Source: Paenibacillus sp. FSL R5-0341
GTDB taxonomy: Bacteria > Bacillota > Bacilli > Paenibacillales > Paenibacillaceae
Reading direction: 5' to 3'
Assembly: GCF_037975235.1 (NCBI RefSeq)
Contig: NZ_CP150241.1
Location: forward strand, 5,518,001-5,582,000
Length of the DNA: 64,000 bases
A model generated the notes under the pieces. That model worked only from the letters and a program-made list of their open reading frames with translations, had not been told where the DNA came from and made no database searches. Below are positions 7,653 to 16,164 of this stretch, piece after piece (within the stretch, counting starts at the first letter, position 1; each line of letters begins with the position of its first letter). The translations under genes and the position numbers were made by a program.

Positions 7653-8615
7653 TTCATCAGACCCTCCATCTAAATATTGATAATAATTATCATTATCATA
7701 TGAAGGAATATAACATGGGGCTGGAGAGCCAACAATATAATTTCTTCCTGCTGAGGATGTAACATCTTCCTCTACCCATTGCTTACGATACTTCTGCGGT
7801 GAAATTCCCATGTACTTTTTAAAAGCGTTGCTGAAATAGTACGCATCCTGATACCCAATTGCCGACGCAATCATTCGTAAGGGAAGCTTTGTTTCGGCCA
7901 ATAGCTTGCAAGCTTTTTGCATACGCAAACGGATTAGACAGTCAATCGGTCCACGATTAAGCACTTGTTTGAAACAATTCGAAAGATGGCCCGGACTCCG
8001 CCCCATTGCTGCCGCCAAAGAGTCCAACGTATGCGGTTTTGCATAGTTCTGCAACAGGTACTCCAGAGTCTGTATGACCAACTCGACGGGGCTGGTTACT
8101 TTTACAACCAGAGGCTGTAGATAGTACTGTTCCACCAGGTAATAAACCCATTGATAGAACGATGCTTTAAGTTGAAGCGGTACCGAAGGCGCCTCCTGCT
8201 GTTGGGCCTCTAACATACGATCTGCAATTTCATATAACATCATTGGTTGCGTTAGTGTCACACGGTATGTAACGTGAGTTGGATATCTGCGTTCGTCTAC
8301 AAACATCGGCTCATCGCCGTACGTTGGTCCCCGTTCTGCTTTATACGAAATCAATATATACTCCGCTCCGTCTGAACCTGCGTTAACTTCAAACAGACTT
8401 TTGGGAGGTGCGTGAATAATCTCAAAAGGATTGATGGAATAGGTCTTCTGATTGAGCAATACCAGCAAGTTCCCTCTCTTCATACAGAAAAAACTGCTAG
8501 ACTGCACTGTAAATAATGTTCTTTCACCCTTTGCAAGAGTAGCTCTTTCAACATGAATATCTCGTATACTCGCCTCTTCCCAGAAGCGAAAATGCTCCTG
8601 CTGATCTATAATCAT
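6636..8615 (-). CDS. AraC-family regulator reading in frame into a siderophore-binding domain
   Basis: A continuous 659-codon frame. Residues 1-170 form a cupin-like sensor region, and 180-280 a double AraC-type helix-turn-helix (LDSLAAAMGRSPGHLSNCF; MIASAIGYQDAYYFSNAFKK). Residues 290-321 look like translated intergenic DNA and include the Fur box. From residue 322 there is a complete lipoprotein: basic N-terminus, hydrophobic core and lipobox LLSAC (C344), then a FecB-like binding domain. No stop codon separates the halves. B. subtilis Btr is an AraC regulator carrying a binding-protein domain, but it has no internal signal peptide. The start ATG follows GAGGTG. Either a stop codon was lost between two genes or a true fusion exists; the product likely activates iron uptake. 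Confidence 0.8.
   Translation of the reverse strand: MIIDQQEHFRFWEEASIRDIHVERATLAKGERTLFTVQSSSFFCMKRGNLLVLLNQKTYSINPFEIIHAPPKSLFEVNAGSDGAEYILISYKAERGPTYGDEPMFVDERRYPTHVTYRVTLTQPMMLYEIADRMLEAQQQEAPSVPLQLKASFYQWVYYLVEQYYLQPLVVKVTSPVELVIQTLEYLLQNYAKPHTLDSLAAAMGRSPGHLSNCFKQVLNRGPIDCLIRLRMQKACKLLAETKLPLRMIASAIGYQDAYYFSNAFKKYMGISPQKYRKQWVEEDVTSSAGRNYIVGSPAPCYIPSYDNDNYYQYLDGGSDEMLRNIKRVPMALLMAFGLLLSACSGGSSGNTGAAAGDGSTAQSKAPAFQVNSSSENNTNENVQATTRIVNTSMGEVEVPANPQRVVTDFFLGHILALNVKPVGSNGVFMQNPYLEGKVSGIEDISDNLEAITGLNPDLIVTGNAKSYDAYSKIAPTVFLDNSAPVRDQVKELGVILGKEAEASAWLTDFEQKVTSAKESLSSIIKEGETVTVFDGGLSKDITLYGNAHTGRTIHGELDLPMNENVERSIDPKVGWATISNELAGSYAGDYIFMAVNAKVESFDYTSDPVWGTLDAVKNNELYEIDGYKFYFSDPISVMGQIQDIVDMMEERALEKSKK
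7678..7698. promoter_or_regulatory. Fur box upstream of the binding lipoprotein
   Basis: GATAATAATTATCATTATC (7679-7697) matches the classic 19-bp Fur box at 17 positions. It lies 26 nt before the lipoprotein ATG and, unusually, inside the open frame of the AraC gene, where it is translated as part of DNDNYYQ. Iron-dependent repression of the lipoprotein is inferred. Confidence 0.85.
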
Positions 8616-8777
8616 GCTGCTTGTTCACCTCAATTGTGCTCTGCGACTTAAGAAAAGGATATCGCACTTCTGTACATTGGACAATTCCGAATGATAATTC
8701 ATTGCGCCATCATCTTAGAACTTCACGTTGCTTGCGATCAGTTAAATATCCGTTCATTACACTCAGAGTAAATGCAC

Positions 8778-8806
8778 AAAAAACCGTACCCTTCCGGGTA
8801 CGGTTC
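8778..8806 (-). terminator. Terminator downstream of the glutaredoxin-like gene
   Basis: AACCGTACCC and GGGTACGGTT pair around a 4-nt loop, with a run of six T on the minus strand. It ends the trxB/glutaredoxin unit. Confidence 0.9.
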
Positions 8807-8896
8807 TTTCTATATCCTAACGGCTCGCGAAAACCGGAATTGCATATGAATCGAATCTCTCTTTCATCATATGATGATCCAGATGATCAGCCTGAT

Positions 8897-9127
8897 TTAA
8901 GCGTCCAATGCTTTAGCGAATTGGGTTTTATTCATACCCAGGATGCGGTGTTCACCAATAACAGTCAAAGGCACGGCACGTACACCCATGTCCCATACTT
9001 GTTGTGCAAATTCGTCGCTAGTTTCGATATTGCGCTCTTCATAAGCGATGCCTTTGTCAGCCAGGAAACTTTTTACGGATTTGCAGTTCGGGCAATTCGT
9101 TGATGTGTATACAATTACGTTTTCCAT
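8897..9127 (-). CDS. Glutaredoxin/NrdH-like redox protein
   Basis: A 76-residue thioredoxin-fold protein with the active-site CPNC at residues 12-15 and the cis-proline loop RAVPLTVIG near 50-58. The lack of other domains and the length match NrdH-type glutaredoxin-like proteins, which are reduced by thioredoxin reductase rather than glutathione. That agrees with its position 62 nt downstream of trxB on the same strand. The ATG follows GAGGTG. Disulfide reduction in the cytoplasm is likely; the physiological partner (ribonucleotide reductase or other) is not shown here. Confidence 0.88.
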   Translation of the reverse strand: MENVIVYTSTNCPNCKSVKSFLADKGIAYEERNIETSDEFAQQVWDMGVRAVPLTVIGEHRILGMNKTQFAKALDA

Positions 9128-9189
9128 GTTTAATTCACCTCGTATGGTTTTATATTAATCTATAGTTTGTTTGAAATCAGCTCATTCTA

Positions 9190-10131
9190 TTACAGAACAA
9201 CTGCGCTGTGCTCCAAGCTTTCAATGTATTTCTCTGTGTCCATCGCAGCCATACATCCGCTACCCGCAGCTGTGATCGCTTGTTTGTAACGTGTATCCTG
9301 AACGTCACCACATGCGAATACGCCTGGGATGTTTGTCTCGGATGTACCTGGTGTAGTCAGGATATATCCGTGTTCGTCTGTAGTGATCTGTCCGCCAAGG
9401 AATCCAGTGTTTGGTGTGTGACCAATGGCTACGAATACGCCGCTTGCTGGAATCACTTCTTCTTCACCTGTTTCGTTGTTCAACACTTTCAGACCTGTCA
9501 CGCCGTTGTCGCCAGCAAGTACTTCGAGTGGTGTACGGTTCAAAGCCATCTCTACTTTTTCGTTGCTGCGTGCACGATCCTGCATGATTTTGGAGCCACG
9601 CAGTTCTTCACGACGGTGCACCAGCGTTACTTTGGAACCGAAACGGGACAGGAAGCTTGCTTCCTCAAGTGCAGAGTCGCCACCGCCGATAACGATGATC
9701 TCTTTGTTACGGAAGAAGAATCCATCACATGTTGCACATGTGCTCACACCACGGCCCACATTCGTTTCTTCCCCAGGAATACCCAGGTATTTAGCAGATG
9801 CGCCTGTAGACAGAATCAATGTTTCGGATACGAGTTCACCCATACCTTCAACTTGAATCTTGAATGGACGCTCGCTCATGTCGATGTTGTTCACCCAGCC
9901 TGTGCGGAATTCAGCACCGAAACGCTCCGCTTGTTTACGCATGTTATCCATCAGTTCAGGACCCATAATCCCATCAGGGAAACCTGGGAAGTTCTCCACT
10001 TCAGTTGTTGTTGTCAGTTGGCCACCAGGTTGTGGTCCTTCAATAACGAGTGGGTTCAAGTTGGCACGTGCCAGATAGATTGCTGCTGTAAGCCCTGCAG
10101 GGCCTGTTCCAATAATAATTGATTTATACAT
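9190..10131 (-). CDS. trxB: Thioredoxin reductase
   Basis: A 313-residue NADPH- and FAD-dependent enzyme that reduces thioredoxin. IGTGPAGLTAA near the N-terminus binds FAD, CATC at 132-135 is the redox-active disulfide, GGGDSALEEA around 150-160 is the NADPH site, and ACGDVQDTRYKQ near the C-terminus contacts FAD. The frame extends further upstream, but the ATG at 10129-10131, preceded by GGGGGAGG, gives the standard family length and is the correct start. It leads a probable operon with the glutaredoxin-like gene. Confidence 0.96.
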   Translation of the reverse strand: MYKSIIIGTGPAGLTAAIYLARANLNPLVIEGPQPGGQLTTTTEVENFPGFPDGIMGPELMDNMRKQAERFGAEFRTGWVNNIDMSERPFKIQVEGMGELVSETLILSTGASAKYLGIPGEETNVGRGVSTCATCDGFFFRNKEIIVIGGGDSALEEASFLSRFGSKVTLVHRREELRGSKIMQDRARSNEKVEMALNRTPLEVLAGDNGVTGLKVLNNETGEEEVIPASGVFVAIGHTPNTGFLGGQITTDEHGYILTTPGTSETNIPGVFACGDVQDTRYKQAITAAGSGCMAAMDTEKYIESLEHSAVVL

Positions 10132-10283
10132 GTATAGTTCCTCCCCCGGGTTCTGCAAAAAGGTTAGACCCTCCGGCATCAAAAGCTTATGCTTTTGCAT
10201 ACACTAGAACGAAAAGCCTACATCATGTCCACAAGTCCTGCCTGTGAAATGACAATGGCCCTATGCAGAAACGGAATTCTAAT

Positions 10284-10298
10284 TTATAATCATTCTAA
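10284..10298. promoter_or_regulatory. PerR-like box between trxB and the ZIP gene
   Basis: TTATAATCATTCTAA matches the PerR consensus TTATAATNATTATAA at all but one defined position. It is 90 nt before the ZIP start and 153 nt before the divergent trxB start, so it could govern either. Fur and Zur boxes share this architecture, so the regulator is inferred, not shown. Confidence 0.65.
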
Positions 10299-10387
10299 TC
10301 TGTTGTTCATTATGATCTCTTTTATGTACGGTGTCAATGCTCGGCAGCGATTATGAAGAAGTCTTCATCAGGAGGGAAAATGGAAGC

Positions 10388-11119
10388 ATGAACGATGCAC
10401 TCATTGGCAGTTTTATATCAGCCATGTCTACCGGCCTAGGGGCCGTACCAATTCTATTTATGCGCAAAATATCGCACCGTCTGCGTGATATCTTGCTGGC
10501 ATACGCCGCAGGTATTATGACCTCGGCCTCGGTGTATAATCTCATTCCGGAAGCGCTTGGCCAATCGAATCTCTTTGTACTTGCATTTGGTATTATGCTT
10601 GGTAGCCTGGTTCTACTGGTGCTGGAGATGAAGATTCCACACGTCGATCTGGAGAATCCCGAGAAAATGCCTTTTAAAATTGAAACCAAAGCCTTCATGA
10701 TTATTGCAGCCATCACCATGCATAACCTGCCGGAAGGGTTATCCGTTGGCGTCAGCTATGCAAGCTCGGATGAGAACCTGGGCAATCTCATTGCCTTCTC
10801 CATCGGATTGCAGAATGCACCGGAAGGATTCTTGGTGGCCCTCTTTCTTGTGAACCAGAACATTGGCCGCTTCAAAGCACTGGGTATTGCCACCCTGACC
10901 GGAGCGGTAGAGATTATTACAGCTATGATTGGTTACACCTTGAGCAGTCTCGTAGCTGGTCTTGTGCCTTATGGTCTGGCCTTTGCAGCCGGTGCGATGA
11001 TGTTCATTGTTTATAAGGAACTTATTCCCGAGAGTCACGGCGATGGCAATGCACGTGTGGCGACGATGTCCTTTTTGCTCGGGCTCATCACGATGATTGG
11101 TCTGACCGAACTGTTTTAA
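10388..11119 (+). CDS. ZIP-family metal transporter
   Basis: A 243-residue membrane protein of the ZIP family, moving zinc or other divalent cations into the cytoplasm. Transmembrane metal-site motifs are clear: HNLPEGLS in helix 4, QNAPEG in helix 5, and ELIPESHGDG near the C-terminus. About eight hydrophobic helices are visible. The ATG at 10388 is used because AGGAGGG lies 11 nt upstream; longer upstream extensions lack a ribosome site. A PerR-like box in the promoter suggests induction by peroxide or metal state. Substrate specificity (Zn, Fe or Mn) cannot be told from sequence. Confidence 0.9.
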   Translation: MNDALIGSFISAMSTGLGAVPILFMRKISHRLRDILLAYAAGIMTSASVYNLIPEALGQSNLFVLAFGIMLGSLVLLVLEMKIPHVDLENPEKMPFKIETKAFMIIAAITMHNLPEGLSVGVSYASSDENLGNLIAFSIGLQNAPEGFLVALFLVNQNIGRFKALGIATLTGAVEIITAMIGYTLSSLVAGLVPYGLAFAAGAMMFIVYKELIPESHGDGNARVATMSFLLGLITMIGLTELF

Positions 11120-11128
11120 TTGAAGACT

Positions 11129-11173
11129 AAAGAACCCGAGCGAACAGTCCAAGACTGTCGACCGGGTTCTTTG
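11129..11173 (+). terminator. Terminator of the ZIP gene
   Basis: AAAGAACCCG pairs with CGGGTTCTTT, with a nested ACAGTC/GACTGT hairpin, followed by a T-rich tail. It may also serve the minus strand. Confidence 0.85.
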
Positions 11174-11242
11174 TTTAGCCACAAATGAAGATTCCATGAA
11201 ATTACTGGGATTGTCTGTATGGGGCATTATGCACCCACCTGA

Positions 11243-12052
11243 TTAAGATTGAATAAATCGGATCAGTTCCGAATTGAATTTCTCCAATTCATCATAGAAT
11301 GCGCCATGACCACTCTCTTCAAAAGCAATCAATTGAGACGATGCGATGCCCTTGTGCATCTGCTCGGCGAATTCAAACGGACAGATCTCATCCTTTTTCC
11401 CGTGCAAAATGGCTGTCGGCACCTGAATGGAACTCAGTTCACCTCGCAAGTCCTCATCGCGCAACGCAATTGCACTGCGAATGGTACCATAGGATGAAGC
11501 CTCCATGCCAAGCGCGTGGAACCAATCCATGAATGGCTGGCTGTGTTTCTTCGCAAAGAACATGCCGCCAAACGTCTCCTGCAACTTCGGACGATCTGCA
11601 AAGATCGGCTCAATGATCTGCTCGTTCAACTGCTCTGGAGTCAATCCATATGGATAACCTTCACGCTGTGTGAACACAGGGGCTGCAGCAGATAACAAGG
11701 CCAGCTTTGAGACACCATGTCCCTTATGGCGAGCCATGTAATGAACTGCGATCGCTCCACCCATGGAGAACCCTGCGAGTACCGCGTCTGTCAGCTCCAG
11801 CTCATCGATAACGGCACGAACATCGTCAGCCATGCGATCATAATCATATCCTGTGGAAGGTTTATCCGATAAGCCATATCCTCTAAAATCTATCGCTATG
11901 GCACGAATGCCATGGTTTGGAAGTACGTTCAATTGGTATTCAAACATTTTATAATTAACAGGCCAGCCATGCAAAAAGACAACCGGGGTGCCTTCGCCAA
12001 TATCTTCAACATATACTTTTACATTTGGTTCCACTTGTACATAACGTCCCAT
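11243..12052 (-). CDS. Alpha/beta-fold hydrolase
   Basis: A 269-residue hydrolase. HGWP near residues 29-32 forms the oxyanion hole, GFSMGG near 94-99 is the nucleophile elbow with the catalytic serine, and SGHGAF near the C-terminus gives the catalytic histidine, with an aspartate in HGKKDEICP. The pattern resembles cofactor-free haloperoxidase/arylesterase-type members. No signal peptide, so cytoplasmic. The ATG follows AAGGGAG. It sits alone between the metal ATPase and the ZIP gene; substrate unknown. Confidence 0.88.
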   Translation of the reverse strand: MGRYVQVEPNVKVYVEDIGEGTPVVFLHGWPVNYKMFEYQLNVLPNHGIRAIAIDFRGYGLSDKPSTGYDYDRMADDVRAVIDELELTDAVLAGFSMGGAIAVHYMARHKGHGVSKLALLSAAAPVFTQREGYPYGLTPEQLNEQIIEPIFADRPKLQETFGGMFFAKKHSQPFMDWFHALGMEASSYGTIRSAIALRDEDLRGELSSIQVPTAILHGKKDEICPFEFAEQMHKGIASSQLIAFEESGHGAFYDELEKFNSELIRFIQS

Positions 12053-12184
12053 ATTTCACAACTCCCTTAGTATCGAATCGTCTCTTCGAATCATTACCCG
12101 CTGACCCTAGGTTCAAACGTGAGCCGTTCAACCAGCCGCATACTACCAGCGAAACCAATTAACCATCTTTCTCTCCAAATCTGA

Positions 12185-14200
12185 TTACCGCAGCAGCCTA
12201 AGCCCATTCAGAATAACCAGAATTGTACTGCCTTCATGACCTACCACACCTAGAGGCAATGCAACGTCTTGGAGGAAGTTACCCGCAATTAAGGCCACAA
12301 TAACGGTGATGGCAAAAAACATATTCTGCTTCACCGTGCGCTGTGCTCGCCGGGCCTGCCCAATCACCCAAGCGATCTCTTCAATATTGTCGTTCATCAG
12401 TACCGCATCAGCGACCTCCAATGCAGTTCCGCTACCCGACAATCCCATCCCCATACCCACAGTAGCTGCAGCAAGTGCTGGTGCATCATTGACTCCATCC
12501 CCTACCATTAACACAGGACCATACTTTTTGCGGAGGCCTTGAACCTGCTTCACTTTATCTTCAGGCAGCAAATCTGCATAGACCATACTTACTCCTGTTT
12601 CACGGGCAATTACAGAAGCTGATCTGGCTCGGTCTCCTGTTAACATGACAACTTTTACACCCATCACTTCAAGCTTTTTCACTGCAGCTGCTGCCTGTGG
12701 CCGTACCGTGACCCGCATCGCGATCAGCCCGACTAATTCACCATCAGCCATAACAACGGATACGGTTTTCCCCTCCCCCTCAAGACGAGAGCGTACATCG
12801 TCCCACTCAGAAGACACCTTCACAGGGGTAACACCCTGTTTATCTGGATCATCAACGTTGCTGTCTTTCATCTCCTCTGACTGCATCGATTCCATTACAT
12901 CTGTTTTGCCAATACTCCAGACCACACCATTTATAGTTCCTTCGATACCCCAGCCTGTTAGAGCCTGTACGTGCTCCGCTTCCTGAAGTGTAATGTTCTC
13001 CTTGTTCGCCTGATCTACGATGGCACGAGCCAAGGGGTGCATGGAGATGTTCTCAATCGCCGCTACCGCAGCTAACAGCTGGGTACGATCTACATGTTCA
13101 GCCGTAATAATATCGGTGACTTGCGGGGTGCCCATGGTCAATGTACCTGTTTTGTCAAAAGCCACGACCTGCGTGCGAGCCATATTCTCCATATGGGCAC
13201 CACCCTTGAAGAGAATGCCACGGCGGGCACTGCTGGACATCGCGGACAGCATAACAGGCATGATGGAAGACACCAATGCACAAGGCGAAGCAACCACCAG
13301 AAATACCATCGCTTTATAAAATGCCTCATTCCATGTCCAGCCAAGCAGTAGTGGAGTTCCTGCAATCACAAGTAAAGTCACCCCTACAACAATGCGTGCG
13401 TAAATTCCTTCAAACCGCTCCATGAAACGCTGGGAATCCGGCACTTCTGCCTGCGCTTCTTCCACCATTTTAATGATTTTGCCAAACAGTGACCCTTCAG
13501 CCGATTTTGTAACCTCTACGTATAAGGCGCCCTCCCCGTTTACCGTACCTGCATAGACTTCATCCCCCGCAACTTTGTCCACAGGCAGGGATTCTCCAGT
13601 AATGGACGACTGATTGATAAAAGAACTCCCCCGGTACACCACGCCATCCGCAGGAATCAGTTCTCCCGGTTTGACCAACAGCAGATCACCCGGCTGCAGA
13701 TCATCAATAGCCACGAGATTCATCTGTCCATCTTCAATACGCAGTGCAGTCTCCGGCTTAAGTGCGAGCAACGATGAGATATCCTTATGACTGCGCTCTG
13801 TCGCATAACTTTCCAACGCACCACTGAGTGCAAAAATAAAGATAAGCATCGCGCCTTCATTCCAGTAACCGATGGCTGCTGCCCCAAGGGATGCGGCAAT
13901 CATCAGCAGATTTACATCCAGATCACGGTCCTTAACCAGTGTCTCGATACCTTCCTTCGCTTTGGTCCAACCGCCCACGGCATACGCCACAATGTAGAGC
14001 ATGATGGATAAGGTACCAAAATACGGTGCAGTTCCCCAGGCAATCAGCATCAACAGCCCGCTACCCAATGCTGATTGCATCTCTTTATTCTGCACCATGG
14101 CTCGAAAATCAGGCTTCTTGCCCCGATTGGGGCCGGGTGTTTGGGATGAGCGTTGTTCTGCTTGTTTCTGTCTGTGTAGAGGTTGATGTATCGCTTGCAT
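12185..14200 (-). CDS. P1B-4-type metal efflux ATPase (PfeT/ZosA-like)
   Basis: A P-type ATPase of about 671 residues. It has TGES, the phosphorylated aspartate in FDKTGTLT (about residue 349), GDGVND, the membrane metal motif SPC (about 305-307) and HEGST near the C-terminus. SPC with HEGST and no N-terminal heavy-metal domain is the P1B-4 pattern, seen in Fe(II)/Co(II) exporters such as B. subtilis PfeT. A GTG at 14209 is possible, but its ribosome site is too close; the ATG at 14198-14200 has GGA at proper spacing. A Fur-like box and a 14-bp hairpin lie upstream, fitting iron-responsive expression. Zinc or cobalt are alternative substrates. Confidence 0.88.
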   Translation of the reverse strand: MQAIHQPLHRQKQAEQRSSQTPGPNRGKKPDFRAMVQNKEMQSALGSGLLMLIAWGTAPYFGTLSIMLYIVAYAVGGWTKAKEGIETLVKDRDLDVNLLMIAASLGAAAIGYWNEGAMLIFIFALSGALESYATERSHKDISSLLALKPETALRIEDGQMNLVAIDDLQPGDLLLVKPGELIPADGVVYRGSSFINQSSITGESLPVDKVAGDEVYAGTVNGEGALYVEVTKSAEGSLFGKIIKMVEEAQAEVPDSQRFMERFEGIYARIVVGVTLLVIAGTPLLLGWTWNEAFYKAMVFLVVASPCALVSSIMPVMLSAMSSSARRGILFKGGAHMENMARTQVVAFDKTGTLTMGTPQVTDIITAEHVDRTQLLAAVAAIENISMHPLARAIVDQANKENITLQEAEHVQALTGWGIEGTINGVVWSIGKTDVMESMQSEEMKDSNVDDPDKQGVTPVKVSSEWDDVRSRLEGEGKTVSVVMADGELVGLIAMRVTVRPQAAAAVKKLEVMGVKVVMLTGDRARSASVIARETGVSMVYADLLPEDKVKQVQGLRKKYGPVLMVGDGVNDAPALAAATVGMGMGLSGSGTALEVADAVLMNDNIEEIAWVIGQARRAQRTVKQNMFFAITVIVALIAGNFLQDVALPLGVVGHEGSTILVILNGLRLLR

Positions 14201-14316
14201 ATAAATCACGTTCCTTTCGAATGGTAGGTTTGCGGATGACGAGTCTGCTGAATTCCGCTACAAAAAATGAAGTTGTATTGAGAATGAGAGCCATTGTTAA
14301 TGCCCTAAAAATGACA

Positions 14317-14347
14317 CATGCTGCTGCGGGAATCCCGCAGCAGCATG
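14317..14347. other. Perfect 14-bp hairpin in the ATPase leader
   Basis: CATGCTGCTGCGGG and CCCGCAGCAGCATG pair perfectly around a 3-nt loop. It lies between the Fur-like box and the ATPase start, so it is probably in the 5' untranslated leader. A T-run (ATTTTTA) begins about 6 nt past the stem on the minus strand, weaker than a standard terminator. Leader attenuation or a transcript boundary are both possible. Confidence 0.55.
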
Positions 14348-14378
14348 GTTTTGAGAATGATTTTGAAATAATCTCGAA

Positions 14379-14399
14379 TGAGAATGATAATCATTTTTG
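14379..14399. promoter_or_regulatory. Fur-like box upstream of the metal ATPase
   Basis: The segment from 14380 reads GAGAATGATAATCATTTTT, matching the 19-bp Fur box at about 16 positions, with two overlapping 7-1-7 half-site arrangements. It lies about 180 nt before the ATPase ATG. In B. subtilis the related pfeT gene is controlled by PerR and Fur; control here is inferred. Confidence 0.65.
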
Positions 14400-14508
14400 C
14401 ACTTATGCAATTGTTTTTACTCAATACAACTTTTAATCAGTATATGCCTGTGATTCACATTTGTAAATGGGCTTTTTTCAATGCTTGCTCATAAATGATT
14501 GTTCAAGA

Positions 14509-14540
14509 CAAAAGCCGCTGTCCCGGAGGACAACGGCTTT
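14509..14540 (-). terminator. Terminator of the sulfhydrylase gene
   Basis: AAAGCCG-TGTCC pairs with GGACA-CGGCTTT around a short loop, with TTTTGTCTT following on the minus strand, about 80 nt past the stop at 14619. Confidence 0.85.
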
Positions 14541-14618
14541 AACCATCTATGGATATTCATTTGACCTATTTATGGCCTATCGCTTAAGTGATTGTTCGCA
14601 CATCCACCCAATGCCATT

Positions 14619-15926
14619 TTACGCGCCTACACTTGCTCCCTGACTTGCTTTGATGGCTTGCTCCAGATCATAGATAATGTCTTGAATGTTCTCCGTACCC
14701 ACAGACAGACGAATCAATTCCGGATTAACCCCTGCTGCGGTCTGTTCATCTTCAGTCAACTGCGCATGAGTCGTGCTTGCCGGGTGAATGATTAGAGACT
14801 TGGAGTCGCCCACGTTTGCAAGGTGAGAGAAGAGTTTGACACTTTCAATCAATTTGCGACCCGCGTCCGCACCACCTTTGATTCCAAAGGTCAGAATGGC
14901 ACCTTGCCCTCTTGGCAGATACTTCTGTGCAAGCTCGTAAGAACCATGGCTCGGCAGACCAGCATAACTTACCCACGACACATCCTCATGTTTCTCAAGG
15001 AATTCGGCAACAGCCAGAGCGTTGCTACTATGACGTTCCACACGTAGGTGCAATGTCTCCAGTCCTTGCAGCAGCAACCAGGAGTTAAATGGAGAGATCG
15101 TTGCACCCAAGTCACGTAAGAGTTGTACCCGAGCTTTGATAATATAAGCAATCGGTCCAACCGCTTCCGTATATACCACACCGTTGTAACTGGAGTCCGG
15201 CTCCGTCAATCCAGGAAACTTGCCACTTGCTTTCCAGTCAAATTTTCCGCTATCCACGATAACGCCACCAATGGATGTACCATGACCGCCAATAAATTTT
15301 GTTGCAGAGTGAACGACAATATCTGCTCCATGCTCGATGGGACGAAGCAGGTACGGACTCGGGAACGTATTATCTACGATCAAAGGAATTCCATGTTCAT
15401 GGGCGATAGCTGCCACCGCTTCAATATCCAATACATTCCCCTTCGGATTACCGATCGTTTCGGCATACAATGCTTTGGTTTTCTCCGTAATCGCTGCCCG
15501 GAAATTCTCAGGATCACTGGAATCCACAAATTTTACGTCCAGACCCAATTTCGGCAAAGTCGTCGAGAACAGATTGTACGTACCCCCATACAAACTCGCC
15601 GAAGACACGATCTCATCACCTGCACCGGCAATATTCAGAAGTGAAAACGTAATGGCTGCCTGGCCGGAAGCTGTAGCGAGCGCCCCGGCTCCGCCTTCCA
15701 ACGCCGCAATCCGTTGCTCAAACACGTCGGTTGTTGGATTCATCAGACGGGTATAGATGTTGCCAAACTCTTTCAAACCAAACAAATTAGCGGCATGCTC
15801 GGTGTCCTTGAATCCATAAGAAGTTGTCTGATACAAGGGCACAGCTCGTGCGTTGGTGGTTGGATCAATCTCCTGGCCTGCATGAATTGCCAATGTTTCA
15901 AATGAAAGCTCACGTTCGTTTGACAT
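14619..15926 (-). CDS. metY: O-acetylhomoserine sulfhydrylase (MetY type)
   Basis: A 435-residue PLP enzyme of the Cys/Met metabolism family, making homocysteine from O-acetylhomoserine and sulfide. The PLP lysine is K210 in HSATKF. The N-terminal FETLAIHAGQ and the length over 420 residues separate it from cystathionine gamma-synthase/beta-lyase. The frame is open further upstream, but the ATG at 15924-15926 has AAGGGAGG at proper spacing. No S-box (SAM riboswitch) is evident in the 240-nt upstream region. The gene stands alone, with terminators on both sides. A cysteine-forming activity from O-acetylserine cannot be excluded. Confidence 0.9.
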   Translation of the reverse strand: MSNERELSFETLAIHAGQEIDPTTNARAVPLYQTTSYGFKDTEHAANLFGLKEFGNIYTRLMNPTTDVFEQRIAALEGGAGALATASGQAAITFSLLNIAGAGDEIVSSASLYGGTYNLFSTTLPKLGLDVKFVDSSDPENFRAAITEKTKALYAETIGNPKGNVLDIEAVAAIAHEHGIPLIVDNTFPSPYLLRPIEHGADIVVHSATKFIGGHGTSIGGVIVDSGKFDWKASGKFPGLTEPDSSYNGVVYTEAVGPIAYIIKARVQLLRDLGATISPFNSWLLLQGLETLHLRVERHSSNALAVAEFLEKHEDVSWVSYAGLPSHGSYELAQKYLPRGQGAILTFGIKGGADAGRKLIESVKLFSHLANVGDSKSLIIHPASTTHAQLTEDEQTAAGVNPELIRLSVGTENIQDIIYDLEQAIKASQGASVGA

Positions 15927-16090
15927 AAATCTGAATCCTCCCTTGGTATATACGTTCTCTGAGTCCCTGATGTCTTGGCATGGTGGCGTATGTTTTCCAT
16001 ATTCTCTCACAAGATGTCGCATTTGAAAAGAATTATTTCCGATTTCTCCGATAAGAAATATTTAATATGTAAATTATCGATTTCTGTACC

Positions 16091-16118
16091 AAAAAAACCT
16101 TTGCCCTCGCAAAGGTTT
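16091..16118 (-). terminator. Terminator of the kdu operon
   Basis: AACCTTTGC and GCAAAGGTT pair around a 4-nt loop, followed by seven T on the minus strand. It lies 47 nt past the stop of the isomerase gene. Confidence 0.92.
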
Positions 16119-16164
16119 TTCAGCTACTTTGGCTTCGGTATGTTATACCTCATCCAGGCTTTTG

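Noticed and set aside
8690..8706. Fur-like AATGATAATTCATT upstream of the AraC gene
   Set aside because: It needs an inserted base to fit the Fur consensus, and arms are short; too weak to list as a site.
9208..10122. A 304-codon plus-strand frame opposite trxB
   Set aside because: Mirror frame of a conserved gene with no family features and no ribosome site.
15927..16090. Possible SAM riboswitch (S-box) upstream of metY
   Set aside because: The region is short and lacks the conserved S-box core and a terminator/antiterminator pair ahead of metY; the only hairpin belongs to the kdu operon terminator.
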